64,000 nucleotides of DNA from Thalassoglobus polymorphus (GCF_007744255.1 NZ_CP036267.1:2049500-2113499), one strand, 5' to 3'. Positions 35,044-44,810 are shown, counted from the first letter of the stretch. Translations and numbers: made by a program. Notes: generated from the letters alone by a model not told the origin.

Positions 35044-36596
35044 AATTGCGTAAATCCAAAACCGTCGACTTGGATGGCCGTCAGTAAGCAAACGATCGCT
35101 TGCACTGTAAGCAGTGCAACTGGGATCACGCGTCGTTGCCACGTCCCATTTGCAGTCATCAAGCTCTTGATGACTGGGGCTGCTGCCAGAAGTGCATACG
35201 GCATCAGGAAGATCCACAACCGGGCTGCCTCTCCCATATTCTTTCCGCTCGCCCAAAGCACAGCCCAGATGAGAAGGCCGGAAAAGATCCAGATCTGCTC
35301 GCGATACTCTTTCTTCACGAGAAAAGCGGCTCCGAGAATTCCACAAATCGTTATTGGAACTCCGATCGCGAACGAACCTTCCAAAAGGTTCACATAAAGC
35401 CAATCGAGGTACGTACGAGAATTGTGGTCGTAGAAAACGGAGTGATTCTTGAAGTTCTGAATCCAGACGGTGAACAGGTTCACATCAATAAAATAATAGA
35501 GCAGACCAACGTAACTGACTCCAGCGATGATTCCGCCAATGGTCGGGTGAAGTCCCGTTCTGTTCCGTGAAAACGAGTACATCATCTGCAGAAACAGGAT
35601 GATTCCAACAGTGAAAAATGCAAGACTCAATGAGGCAGCGAAGACAAAGAGAATCGCAGTCAGAACTCCCCAAAGAGTGCTGTTTTTCTCTAATGCTTTC
35701 ACCCAGAAAAGTTGGAGAAACATCGCCAGACATGGGAATGCAGCATCTGATTTTGGCAGGAAAATGATCATCGCCGGAACCAGCAACCACATCCCCGCAA
35801 TCATCCTCGCAGTTGAGGTTGATCCGAACTGGCTGACGAGCATGTAAAGCGGAACCACTGTAAACACAGAGACGAATTGAGTGATCAAGACCGACAGCCA
35901 CAAAGCTGCGGACTCGCCTTCAGTAAGCGGTCGACCGCTTCTCGCCTGTTCCTGAGAGATGAATTGCAATGCGGATCGCACCGACTCCGGAGCAGTCTTC
36001 ATCACCGTACTACTGAGCTGCTTATTTCGATTGCACTCGTAAATCAGAACACGATGAAGGGTCGTCAGTCCCGGTGGATGCGTGCCGATGTGCAAATAGT
36101 TTTCGGGGTTTGACTGATCGCTAATACTCTTTTCGTACTCAGAAAGAAAACGGGGTAAGTTGTGGGCTTCATATCTTGCTTGATGGTAATAGCCCGACGT
36201 TCGGGGATAGAACATCACAAAAACGCCACGACCGAGCCCACCTCCCAGTGGCGTCACGCTTTGAACGGCGACTACCCATCCGAGGCCGAGGACAATCAGT
36301 CCTGCTAACCAGAAAAAGGTTCGAGGTTTCTTCTGTTCCTGTCTCGTTGACCAAACGAGATACCCCACGAGCAGTCCGGCAGCGATGACCGCCGGGAACA
36401 GGTTGAGGAGAGACCCCAATCGCTGTGAGACGCGAGGCCAAACCCATTCACCTGAGACTCCCAACGGAATCTCAGTGAACCACAACACCCAGATCTGGAA
36501 TGATGCCCCGACGAGACAAAGTACAAGTACCAACCACGGAAAGAAGTGGTTCGCACGTGCTTCAGTCGGACCTGCGGTTATCTTTTTACCAGGCAC
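35040..36596 (-). CDS. Polytopic membrane protein, GT-C glycosyltransferase-like
   Basis: 518 residues with about 11-12 transmembrane helices. A long first outer loop holds PRTSGYYHQARYEAHNLPRF and LHIGTHPPGLTTLHRVL; the THPPG element is typical of ArnT/PMT-like GT-C enzymes that use lipid-linked sugars. No family is assigned firmly. The C-terminus GFGFTQL ends at a TAG inside a family-1 element. Upstream it is separated from the DUF1015 gene only by a family-2 repeat. Confidence 0.65.
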   Translation of the reverse strand: MPGKKITAGPTEARANHFFPWLVLVLCLVGASFQIWVLWFTEIPLGVSGEWVWPRVSQRLGSLLNLFPAVIAAGLLVGYLVWSTRQEQKKPRTFFWLAGLIVLGLGWVVAVQSVTPLGGGLGRGVFVMFYPRTSGYYHQARYEAHNLPRFLSEYEKSISDQSNPENYLHIGTHPPGLTTLHRVLIYECNRNKQLSSTVMKTAPESVRSALQFISQEQARSGRPLTEGESAALWLSVLITQFVSVFTVVPLYMLVSQFGSTSTARMIAGMWLLVPAMIIFLPKSDAAFPCLAMFLQLFWVKALEKNSTLWGVLTAILFVFAASLSLAFFTVGIILFLQMMYSFSRNRTGLHPTIGGIIAGVSYVGLLYYFIDVNLFTVWIQNFKNHSVFYDHNSRTYLDWLYVNLLEGSFAIGVPITICGILGAAFLVKKEYREQIWIFSGLLIWAVLWASGKNMGEAARLWIFLMPYALLAAAPVIKSLMTANGTWQRRVIPVALLTVQAIVCLLTAIQVDGFGFTQL

Positions 36597-36617
36597 TCAG
36601 CGTCTCGATATTCAAAG

Positions 36618-36722
36618 CTAGAGCAAATCCAGAATTGGTCTCTACGTTCTGCCTCGTGGGAAGCAGTCTACGAAGTCATGAAAGTGATCTTCATGGATAC
36701 GATAAGCATTGAAAAGCTCTAA
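36618..36722. repeat. Family-2 dispersed repeat, copy II
   Basis: Best-preserved copy: CTAGAGCAAATCCAGAATTG at one end and (inverted) TTAGAGCTTTTCAATGCTTA at the other, core TTCTGCCTCGTGGGAAGCAG and CATGAAAGTGATCTTCATGG. The TAG of the right end (complement of 36719-36721) is the stop codon of the DUF1015 gene. Confidence 0.85.
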
Positions 36723-37960
36723 TCCAGAAGAGCAATCACGAGTCCGCTGCGTACTTTGGGATCGAACCAGGTCGATTTCGGAGGCATAAATCGATTCTGG
36801 TCACAGACGTCAACGAACTGATCCATTGTCACAGGTGCCAGCGAGATCGCCAATTCGAAGTCGCCATTGTTGACACGCTCCACGAGGTACTCGGAAGTCT
36901 TATTTCCGCCGACGTAGTTGATGCGTTTATCACGGTTGTCAGACATACCGAGAATTTTGTCGATGATGTGTCGCTGCACGATATCTGCGTCGATGGACTC
37001 AGCAGCATTCTCTGGATCATAAGATCCTTCTTTTGGTGTGAGCTCGTACCACTTTCCAGTCAGGTAGACACCGAGTTTGTGAACGGAATCAGGTCGATAG
37101 GTTTTTGCATCAGCCACTTCTGCGACATTGAAATTCTCGGCAGCCTGTGCCAGAAAATCTTCTGCTGAAACACCATTCAAAGGCAACAGACGGTTGTAAG
37201 GTTCGAGCCCGAGTTGCTTCGTCGGAAAGAAGACGGTGAGGAAGTAGTCTTTTCCGAGTGCCGCTGCTGCAGCGCTGCGATGATTTCCATCAGCGACATA
37301 GGCAGCCGGTTCAGCCGCTAACAAGTCGATGAGCCCCTTCTGCTCAGCAGCATCAGTCACCAGCCAAACGCGATGTATGTTGCCAGCTTCGTCGGTCGCC
37401 TCGTAGCTGCAATCGCGACCATTGCTGATTGATTCCATCGCAGTTTGTAGCGATCCAGCAGAGTCTTTGACTGCGAGATTCACAGTTCCAATGTAGGCGT
37501 TTGTCGCATCGATTAACTGGGCTCGGCCGTTCGCTTTTTCGGGACGAATCCCTTCATTACGAATGATGGTCCCGTGAGGTGTTTCCTCGGTACGAATTTC
37601 CTTCGTTGCGGCGTATCCACCGACTCCAAGTTGTGGAGCGTCCGGTCGTTTGGGAGAAGTGATTTCGTAAATCCAGAGCAGGTTCTGAACTTCTTTCGAG
37701 AGGGAACTCTTGATGAGCTCCTGCATTTGCTCACCAGAATGCTTCAATGCCTCTGGTCCACCTTCTTCGCAAGCGTTGGCAAGGTCGTCCGTATGACAAT
37801 GCGCCATGGTGATGCAGAGAACATTGTCGGGTTTCTGCTGAATGAGATCCCAAATTTCTTTGTCGCTTTGAAACTCATCGTAGTTGGGAGCACTGATGCG
37901 ATGAGCAGCTTCAGAGTCGACAGGGACGAGGGCACGCGTGACGGGATGTAGAGTGACCAT
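36719..37960 (-). CDS. DUF1015 family protein
   Basis: 413 residues from the ATG at 37960; a TTG at 37996 would add 12. Family-typical blocks: an early RALVPVDSEAAHRISAPNYD, DNVLCITMAHCH, and the hallmark YVADGNHRSAAAAALGK, then LPLNGVSAEDFL. DUF1015 proteins are widespread cytoplasmic proteins, often near serine or glycerate metabolism genes; the activity is not established. Nothing here adds to that. The stop codon lies in the neighbouring repeat. Confidence 0.85.
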   Translation of the reverse strand: MVTLHPVTRALVPVDSEAAHRISAPNYDEFQSDKEIWDLIQQKPDNVLCITMAHCHTDDLANACEEGGPEALKHSGEQMQELIKSSLSKEVQNLLWIYEITSPKRPDAPQLGVGGYAATKEIRTEETPHGTIIRNEGIRPEKANGRAQLIDATNAYIGTVNLAVKDSAGSLQTAMESISNGRDCSYEATDEAGNIHRVWLVTDAAEQKGLIDLLAAEPAAYVADGNHRSAAAAALGKDYFLTVFFPTKQLGLEPYNRLLPLNGVSAEDFLAQAAENFNVAEVADAKTYRPDSVHKLGVYLTGKWYELTPKEGSYDPENAAESIDADIVQRHIIDKILGMSDNRDKRINYVGGNKTSEYLVERVNNGDFELAISLAPVTMDQFVDVCDQNRFMPPKSTWFDPKVRSGLVIALLD

Positions 37961-38131
37961 GTTGAGCTTAGGATTTCTGGTAGAGTGAGTGGACAAAAAT
38001 GATATTGCGTCCTATCAGTTTTCAGCGAGAGTTTCAAACGATAGACAATGAATCGCAAAATGTTTGCGAAAGATACTGAGTCAGAGACTTGAAGTCTCTG
38101 GTCGACTCGAATTTCAGACAAGGAGAATCGC

Positions 38132-38821
38132 GTGACGCCACAGGAATTTCGCAGCGTGTTGAGCCAAACATTCGACGACGAAGTGTTGACGCGATCAGAG
38201 CGGCGCGCCCTGACAGCTGTCCTGAAAGAACTGAAACCTGCGGAGACGGAACTTGATGTCTATCGCCACGAAGCGTTCGACCTTGCACGTGAGATGCTAA
38301 CTTCCACACCTGACCAGAAGAAGGTCATCGACTGGCTGGAAGATGTCGTGCGGCTCCTCAAGCCGGCTCGGGAGAACGGAAAGGCAGTCACCACCGAGGC
38401 ATACTTCAGCCCCGGTAATAAGTGTCGGAATCGAATTCGCTCCTTGCTCCGGCAGTCAAGGTCGTCGGTCGATATCTGCTTGTTCACGATTACAGACAAT
38501 GAAATTTCCGACATCATCGCCGAGACTCACAATCGCAAGGTCCAGGTTCGCATCATTACCGACGATGAAAAAGTGGATGATGCCGGCTCGGACATTCAGC
38601 GATTGTTGCACGCAGGGGTTGAGGTTCGTCTCGATAGTTCACCGTACCACATGCATCACAAATTCGCCCTGTTCGACGAATCGATCCTACTCTGCGGAAG
38701 TTACAACTGGACCCGATCCGCGGCAGAGAAAAATGAAGAGAATATCGTGGTGCTTAACGACGAACATCTGGTGACGAAATTCGGAACTGTGTTCAACGAA
38801 TTATGGGATCAATATGCCTGA
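38132..38821 (+). CDS. Single-HKD phospholipase-D-like (nuclease-type) protein
   Basis: 229 residues from a GTG start with AAGGAG eight bases upstream. The N-terminal ~85 residues are helical. A PLD-like domain follows: TEAYFSPGNKCRNRIRSLLR, SVDICLFTITDNEISDIIAE, and the HKD motif H175-x-K177-x4-D182 in HMHHKFALFDESILLCGSYN, then NWTRSA and EENIVVL. One HKD per chain means it should work as a dimer, as Nuc and PLD6/MitoPLD do, cutting nucleic acid or phospholipid. No signal peptide. A short GCGACAA hairpin lies right after the stop. Confidence 0.85.
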   Translation: MTPQEFRSVLSQTFDDEVLTRSERRALTAVLKELKPAETELDVYRHEAFDLAREMLTSTPDQKKVIDWLEDVVRLLKPARENGKAVTTEAYFSPGNKCRNRIRSLLRQSRSSVDICLFTITDNEISDIIAETHNRKVQVRIITDDEKVDDAGSDIQRLLHAGVEVRLDSSPYHMHHKFALFDESILLCGSYNWTRSAAEKNEENIVVLNDEHLVTKFGTVFNELWDQYA

Positions 38822-38823
38822 GA

Positions 38824-38840
38824 GCGACAAGTCTTGTCGC
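38824..38840 (+). terminator. Small hairpin after the PLD gene
   Basis: GCGACAA / TTGTCGC stem with a 3-base loop three bases after the stop codon; no U-tract follows. Confidence 0.35.
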
Positions 38841-38921
38841 AAGAAAACAAGTTGAAACAAACACAAAACAGGCATTTGTGGTAGGATTGGGGGCTACAAG
38901 TGATTCAAGCATAGAGGTTTT

Positions 38922-41900
38922 ATGGATTATTCTTCTCGTTTTCGTCTATTGGTCGTCTGGTTCTTTCTCGTATTTGTGACTGGGGCATCGCTCGTTGCTC
39001 AGGAGGTTCCAAAGAAGCCCGATTCCGAGTCGGCGAGCACAATCCCGCAGGGAAAGCCGGCGCTCCCGACCATTTCAGAACTGACGGATCAGCGGCAAGT
39101 TGCTTCTCAAGATGCTGATCTCAGCGAAGACGTGCGTGGGCAAATCGACGCCCATTTCGCCAAAGCGATCGAGAACCTTCAGGTAGCCAACCAGTCAGAT
39201 GAACTGATTGCAAAACTTCGAGAAGAGCTCGATGGATCCCCACAACGTGTGATGGCGCTTGAGAAAATCCTGGAAAACCGCAAAACCGAACCGAAGTTTT
39301 CTGAAATCAATTTCGATGACGTGACAGAGCTGGATCAGCTCACCAAGCACTGGCAAGACGCTGAAGAAAGGGTCAATGATCTTGAAGATGAGTTACAGAA
39401 ACTGACCTTGGAACGTGATCGTCGAAATACGCGACGCCCTCAACTCTCGGAACTCCGCACGCAGCTGGAGCAGCAACTTGAAGAGACCACCGCGAAAGTG
39501 GCTGCTCCACCTCCTGAAGAAGAAAGTCTGGAACTGACGACAATTCGTCAAACGAGACTCCAAACCCGACTACATCGTCTTCGTCGAGAAATCGCTCAGA
39601 TTGAACAGGAAATTCGCACCTACGAAGCGACATCGCGTCGCTGGACGCTCGAACAGGATCTCAAAACGTTAGAACTGCAAGAAGCAGAACACATTGCTCA
39701 GGTGTGGCAACAGCGGCTTGCAGATGTTCGGATGGAACAAGCGGAACGTGAAGAGAAAGAGGCGACTCGAGCGTTGACTTTGTCGCATTCATCTATTCGA
39801 GACGTTGCGAAGCGTAATTCAACACTTGCGAAAGAGAACAGTCTGTTGACTGACACTCTTCAGACGACTCAGGCTGAGTTGGATCAGGTTCATTCTCAAC
39901 TCGATGCAAGGGAGGAAGAGTTTCGAGCGTTGCAGGAAAGAGCGGAAGCAGCGGAGTATTCTCAGGCAGTGGGCGTACTCTTACGAAGTCGTCGAGTCAC
40001 ACTACCAGATCAAGACGTGATGCGCGCCCGGATTCAGAACCGCCGCAATGAGATCAATTCACTCAACTTGCAGTTGATGGAATGGCAAGCAGAACGAAAA
40101 ACGTTGGTCGATCTGGATGCTGCAACGATGCGGATTCTTAACACTCTTGAAGATTCTACCCGGTCCGCCAACCTGGAAGACTTACAAGAGCAGGTTCGAG
40201 AACTGCTGACTTCACGCTTGAAAATCTTAAGCAATCTCACAGCGAACGGAAGTTCAAAACTCGATCTGCTTGTCCGGCTCGACAGTACAGAGAAACGCCT
40301 ACTCTCAAAAGTTGAGCATGAAGCTCAATGGTTGGCAGAACACGTTCTGTGGGTCCGCAGTACAGGCGTTCTTGGAACACACCTAAGCATGTTTGCCGAT
40401 GCAACTCGCATTCTGGCATCTCCGATGCAATGGCAACGCTTCCGCGAAATCTTGTTGAATGATCTCAGCCGGAATAGCTGGGTCTGGGTTTTGTGCTTCA
40501 TCACAACTGCCGGACTTTTTGTTCTTCGATCCAAACTGAAGTCCCTGGTCAAGAAAATTGGAGAACTTGCAGAACGTCCGAATTGCGTCACGATTCTCCC
40601 CACGCTGAAAACGCTCGTATACACGTTACTCATTGCTCTTCCGATTCCGTTGCTTGTTTATAGTTTCGGTTGGCGGATGGTGTTTCTCAGCCAAGGTGAA
40701 AACACTCTTCGTACAATCGGGGAGACCTCACAGCTCATCGCCTACATCTGGTTTGTTCTGGCGATGTCCCGGCAAGTCGCACAGAACCACGGCCTTGGTG
40801 ATGCACACTTCGAGTGGTCCGACAAATCTCTATCAACGATCCGGCAAACGATGCGGATGCTGGAGATGACGTTGATTCCGGCTCTCTTCGTGTTGATTTT
40901 TACTGAGAAATTTGGGGACGATGACATCGCTGCGACATTCGGCCGCGTGGCGTTTATTGCCTCAATGATATTTGTTGAACTGGCTCTTTATCGACTGGTG
41001 CGACCATCGAGTCCGATTTTGCAGAATCTTGGACAGGAATTTCCCGAGTCACTTCTCTGGAGAGCTCGTTGGGTCTGGACGACAGTTTTACTCTTCGTCC
41101 CAGTCGCATTAGCGATCATGTCTGCGACCGGTTTTCACTACACCTCAATTCAATTGACTCGACGCGTCGCAACGACGACCGGCTATACCCTCATCATCGT
41201 GCTGGTCATTTCGTTCCTCTTCCGCTGGTTGTTGGTGACTTACCGTAAGTTAGCAATTCGTCGTGCACAGGAACGCAGAAAACAGATTTTGCAGGCGGCA
41301 CAGAATGAAAATGACCAGCCAATCCCCCCTGATGCTACTCCCGAACTTCGACTGACAGACATCAATGTTCAGGTCCGCAGCTTACTGCGATTGACCGGCG
41401 GCGCAAGCTTACTGGTTGCTATGTACATGATTTGGAGTGATGTCCTCCCGGCACTGGGAGTTTTGGGAAGAATTTCGATAGGCTGGGATAATGGAATCGC
41501 TGGCCTCTCCTCAGATGGCCTTCCGATTCCTGTCACAGTCGCTGATTTTCTCACTTCAGTGACGATTCTTGCACTGACCCTCTTCGCTTCGAGTAACCTC
41601 CCCGGACTGTTGGAAATTTCCATTCTGCAACGACTCCCCATGGACGCAGGGGCAAGATATGCAGCGAGTACGGTTTCTCGTTATCTCATCGTCGTGACGG
41701 GACTGGTCCTCAGTTTTCGTGGGATTGGAATCGGATGGTCGAGCGTGCAATGGCTTTTGGCTGCGATGAGTGTCGGGCTCGGATTCGGCTTGCAGGAGAT
41801 CTTTGCAAACTTTGTTTCCGGGATTATTTTATTGTTCGAAAGACCGATTCGAGTTGGCGATACGGTGACAATCGGTGAGATCACAGGGACCGTCACGCGC

Positions 41901-42380
41901 ATTCAAATCCGAGCGACAACTGTCCTCGATTGGGACAACAAAGAACTCATTGTTCCAAATCGGGAATTTGTGACCGGGAATCTGGTCAACTGGACACTCT
42001 CAAGTCCCACGCTCCGCGTCATCTTGAAAGTTGGCATTGCATACGGAAGCGACACACGGCTTGCAACAAAACTTCTCTACGAAATTGCCGAGAAGAATCC
42101 CAACGTTCTCGATGAACCGGAACCGGTTGTTGTCTTCTCTGAGTTCGGTGACAGTACGCTAAACTTAGAGTTGCGCCTCTACGTCAATGGCCTGTTCACA
42201 TACCGTCGACTCAAGCATGAACTGAACACAGCCATTGATGACCTGTTCAAAGAACATTCGATCGAAATCGCATTCCCTCAACGAGATCTTCATGTCCGTT
42301 CGATGCCTGCAGAAATGTTGAACCTCGAACAGAACAACTCTGACCTGCCGGACCTGAGTGAGATCCCCTCGACCAATTAA
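38922..42380 (+). CDS. MscK/KefA-type mechanosensitive channel
   Basis: 1152 residues. Signal peptide (LLVVWFFLVFVTGASLVAQ), a periplasmic coiled-coil domain of about 450 residues rich in Glu/Gln/Leu, then about 10-11 transmembrane helices, then the MscS pore and beta domain: YAASTVSRYLIVVTGLVLSF, AAMSVGLGFGLQEIFANFVS, GIILLFERPIRVGDTVTIG, LDWDNKELIVPNREFVTGNL. Opens under membrane tension to protect against osmotic downshock. Length and order match E. coli MscK-like proteins. Confidence 0.92.
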   Translation: MDYSSRFRLLVVWFFLVFVTGASLVAQEVPKKPDSESASTIPQGKPALPTISELTDQRQVASQDADLSEDVRGQIDAHFAKAIENLQVANQSDELIAKLREELDGSPQRVMALEKILENRKTEPKFSEINFDDVTELDQLTKHWQDAEERVNDLEDELQKLTLERDRRNTRRPQLSELRTQLEQQLEETTAKVAAPPPEEESLELTTIRQTRLQTRLHRLRREIAQIEQEIRTYEATSRRWTLEQDLKTLELQEAEHIAQVWQQRLADVRMEQAEREEKEATRALTLSHSSIRDVAKRNSTLAKENSLLTDTLQTTQAELDQVHSQLDAREEEFRALQERAEAAEYSQAVGVLLRSRRVTLPDQDVMRARIQNRRNEINSLNLQLMEWQAERKTLVDLDAATMRILNTLEDSTRSANLEDLQEQVRELLTSRLKILSNLTANGSSKLDLLVRLDSTEKRLLSKVEHEAQWLAEHVLWVRSTGVLGTHLSMFADATRILASPMQWQRFREILLNDLSRNSWVWVLCFITTAGLFVLRSKLKSLVKKIGELAERPNCVTILPTLKTLVYTLLIALPIPLLVYSFGWRMVFLSQGENTLRTIGETSQLIAYIWFVLAMSRQVAQNHGLGDAHFEWSDKSLSTIRQTMRMLEMTLIPALFVLIFTEKFGDDDIAATFGRVAFIASMIFVELALYRLVRPSSPILQNLGQEFPESLLWRARWVWTTVLLFVPVALAIMSATGFHYTSIQLTRRVATTTGYTLIIVLVISFLFRWLLVTYRKLAIRRAQERRKQILQAAQNENDQPIPPDATPELRLTDINVQVRSLLRLTGGASLLVAMYMIWSDVLPALGVLGRISIGWDNGIAGLSSDGLPIPVTVADFLTSVTILALTLFASSNLPGLLEISILQRLPMDAGARYAASTVSRYLIVVTGLVLSFRGIGIGWSSVQWLLAAMSVGLGFGLQEIFANFVSGIILLFERPIRVGDTVTIGEITGTVTRIQIRATTVLDWDNKELIVPNREFVTGNLVNWTLSSPTLRVILKVGIAYGSDTRLATKLLYEIAEKNPNVLDEPEPVVVFSEFGDSTLNLELRLYVNGLFTYRRLKHELNTAIDDLFKEHSIEIAFPQRDLHVRSMPAEMLNLEQNNSDLPDLSEIPSTN

Positions 42381-42747
42381 TGATCAATTTCTCACAATTG
42401 CATGGCTTCGCCGGATCTCTTGGCGTTGGTCAAGGTGTTGCATCATTTCTTCAAATCATCACTGAATATGGTTCTGCTCTTGAGCTTGTACTGGCGAACC
42501 TTCATCCAACGATGACGCATACTGAGACTCTGCTGGTGCGTTATAATCCTCTTGGCTGCAGTGGGTTGCAGCTTTGTGGTGTGTTTTTTGAGTATCTTTT
42601 GCGGCTGAGTGATTCTTTGATTTTGGACTATCTTTGATGAAAGGCGTTTTTTTCTGAGAAAACGTGTCACATGCTTTTTGATTCTCCGCTGAGAGTTTTA
42701 CCGGCCAACAGGGCCAACACCAAAAACTCAAAACAACAGACCGGAGA
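42381..42747. other. Intergenic region upstream of the His-rich gene
   Basis: No gene supported; an 85-codon frame overlapping the channel stop codon has no homology-like features. It should carry the promoter of the His-rich gene. A GGCCAACAG/GGCCAACAC direct repeat lies at about 42701-42719. Confidence 0.45.
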
Positions 42748-43275
42748 ATGAAGATGTTTCGCTCAACCCTCAACTGCCTGTTCACTGTGACTGTTTTCGC
42801 TGGTTTCTTCGCTGAAACATCTTTGGCTGACTCAAGATCCAACTCGGGCCGTAGCAACTCATCATTCAACCGCTCATCATCATCTTCCCGCAGCAGTTTT
42901 GGTCAGCGTAGTTCAGGTGGCTCGTCTTCATCACGATACAAAAATTTCTCCGGGAACCGATCAAGCTCATCGAATCGGAGTTTCAACGGCAATCATCATG
43001 GAAGCAGCCACCATGGGAGCAATCACGGCGGGCATTTCAACTCTCATCACAAATTGAATAATCACCATGGCGGACACTTCAATTCACACCACAACAACCG
43101 TCATTTTGGAGGGCATCACTTCGGTGGTCATTACAACAACCATCACAACTCGCACCACAATTCACACGGACATTTCAAAAGCCACAACAATCATCATGGC
43201 GGGCATCATGGTGGGCATCACGCGAGTCACCACAACAGTGGCCACAGCAACAACGGACACAGCAATCGATACTAA
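42748..43275 (+). CDS. Histidine-rich secreted protein
   Basis: 175 residues. Signal peptide (NCLFTVTVFAGFFAETSLA), a Ser/Arg/Asn/Gly segment (about 28-75), then about 95 residues with roughly 34 His, mainly HH, NHH and GGHH in a Gly/Asn/Ser background. Low complexity; no fold expected. Likely binds Zn, Ni or Cu outside the cytoplasm, or is a surface/adhesive polymer (inference). Ribosome site CCGGAGAATGA. A stable hairpin follows at 43303-43345. Repeats such as GGHFNSHH recur, showing internal expansion. Confidence 0.75.
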   Translation: MKMFRSTLNCLFTVTVFAGFFAETSLADSRSNSGRSNSSFNRSSSSSRSSFGQRSSGGSSSSRYKNFSGNRSSSSNRSFNGNHHGSSHHGSNHGGHFNSHHKLNNHHGGHFNSHHNNRHFGGHHFGGHYNNHHNSHHNSHGHFKSHNNHHGGHHGGHHASHHNSGHSNNGHSNRY

Positions 43276-43302
43276 GCCGAACGAATGCAGCGTGAGATGA
43301 AA

Positions 43303-43345
43303 AATGCGATGAGCCGGACACAACTCGTGTCCGGCTTATCGCATT
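43303..43345 (-). terminator. Long hairpin between convergent genes
   Basis: 19-bp stem (one G-T pair) AATGCGATGAGCCGGACAC / GTGTCCGGCTTATCGCATT, loop AACTC. On the minus strand it is followed by TTTTT, so it terminates the gene that ends at 43454; it may also close the His-rich transcript. Confidence 0.8.
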
Positions 43346-43374
43346 GATGCTCTAGCGATTCTCTGAAAAAGATG

Positions 43375-43456
43375 TCCTTGGCAAATCTCGTGGATTTGAG
43401 AGTTTCGTCACAAGAAAAGCACTCTTCACGGGAACAAGAGGCATGAGAGTGTTTTA
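43375..43456. repeat. Family-2-related dispersed repeat, copy VII
   Basis: GCACTCTTCACGGGAACAAG and GGCATGAGAGTGTTTTAG match copy V. The TAA stop of the cytochrome-like gene (complement of 43454-43456) is at its end. Confidence 0.55.
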
Positions 43457-44758
43457 GTCGACAGATTTTGCGAATAATGTTGGCTTGGTCTCGCGAAGAA
43501 TTTCCAGAATGTTCTGTCGATCAGATTTCGTCAGGTTCTCGAATTCATCATCCTCGGGGGAGCTTTCTAGAACCTCGATAAGACGCTTTGACACATAATC
43601 CTTCATGATTATGGGTAAAGCGTCGAAAGCTTCTGAGTAAATTAAGTAGCTGCACGGGTATTTGAAGATGCGGGATTGCAAATCAAAATCGCGAAGCGAC
43701 CGCCCTTTGGAGTCTCTTTTTCCACAAGATTCGAAATCCTCGCGAAAACTGGACACCCCTTGAATTGGAGAAGTTAACTGGAATTCGTCCGCAAACAACA
43801 TGCAGGCAACGATTCTCTCACCCACACTGGCGACGCGTCTGTGTGTTGAATCACTGATATAATCTTCCTCGCGTTCCAAGGCTTTGTTCATCACAGTGTT
43901 GTAATGCAAAGCGCTGCGAGCTTCGAAATTGCCACGCGTTAACAAGTTGTGCAATTCGAGTTGATGTGCGAGAACCATCAATGCGACCAGATCGCTGGTC
44001 TCTTCCAGATATGGGGTTGTATCAACGAGATCGCTGATGTCGGTAAGGTTTGCACCGGTTTCTCTGTCCAGGGAATCGAGCCGGACGTTTTTCGGAGAAA
44101 TGACATTCCCCATATGTCTCATCTCTCCATGTGTCCCGCTGACGTACCAAGCTCCAAACCGTTTCTCGAACGGGCTGGACTGTTTCGTGGTGTATGTCCC
44201 TGATCCATAGTGAGGTTGACCGGAACGGTCAGCAAATACAGATCGCATCAAATGTCCCGGGACCCCTTCTGTTCTCGAAGAAGCATGGCACGTAATGCAC
44301 TGCCCTTGGTCTCGGACCAGTTGAGGTCGATCAACTTTTGTCGTGTCGAGGCTGTAGAAGACTCCGCCCAGTTGAGGGTCGGCAGTCGAAATCTCAATGA
44401 CATCCCCACCTTGAACAAAGCCGACGTAAGTGTCGTCGTTGAAGTAGAGGGCGCGCGGTTTTTTAGGAGTGATACGGCGAAGTTGCAGGCTTGTTTTAGA
44501 GAAGACGAGCATTTGTGAAGAGCGAGGAATCTTCAGAGCGTCCAGGATCGCTGGAAGGTAGCCGGTCTTTTCATCGTACTTCAGTTCGAGCTTACCTTCG
44601 TCGAGTTGCTTTTGAAGCTGAGCGATAGAATCAGTGGGGGCCGAATCAGAGTAGTTGATCGGTGCTGCTTCAAACTCAAGCTGAGCAACCGCTGATGTGC
44701 AGTTCCCGATGATGATCAGCGAGGCGATTGCAAAGGTGTATCGGTTGAACGGCAGCAT
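43454..44758 (-). CDS. Secreted mono-heme c-type cytochrome-like protein
   Basis: 434 residues from the ATG at 44758, with GGGAG upstream; a TTG at 44773 is less likely. Signal peptide (YTFAIASLIIIGNCTSAVAQ), an N-terminal region with PRALYFNDDTYVGFVQGGDV, one heme-attachment motif CITCH in RDQGQCITCHASSRT, then a helical domain with several His/Met (GEMRHMGNVIS, ALMVLAHQLELHNLLTRGNF). One heme per chain. The partner is unknown. Ends inside a repeat; a terminator follows. Confidence 0.8.
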   Translation of the reverse strand: MLPFNRYTFAIASLIIIGNCTSAVAQLEFEAAPINYSDSAPTDSIAQLQKQLDEGKLELKYDEKTGYLPAILDALKIPRSSQMLVFSKTSLQLRRITPKKPRALYFNDDTYVGFVQGGDVIEISTADPQLGGVFYSLDTTKVDRPQLVRDQGQCITCHASSRTEGVPGHLMRSVFADRSGQPHYGSGTYTTKQSSPFEKRFGAWYVSGTHGEMRHMGNVISPKNVRLDSLDRETGANLTDISDLVDTTPYLEETSDLVALMVLAHQLELHNLLTRGNFEARSALHYNTVMNKALEREEDYISDSTHRRVASVGERIVACMLFADEFQLTSPIQGVSSFREDFESCGKRDSKGRSLRDFDLQSRIFKYPCSYLIYSEAFDALPIIMKDYVSKRLIEVLESSPEDDEFENLTKSDRQNILEILRETKPTLFAKSVD

Positions 44759-44810
44759 TTTCGGAGCTCCCAAATCTCAGATGAAACTAAAGCGGACCTG
44801 CGTGTCCATT

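Noticed and set aside
42380-42637. 85-codon frame overlapping the MscK-type channel stop codon
   Set aside because: No ribosome site of its own, no family-like features, and a competing frame on the other strand of equal quality; treated as spacer.
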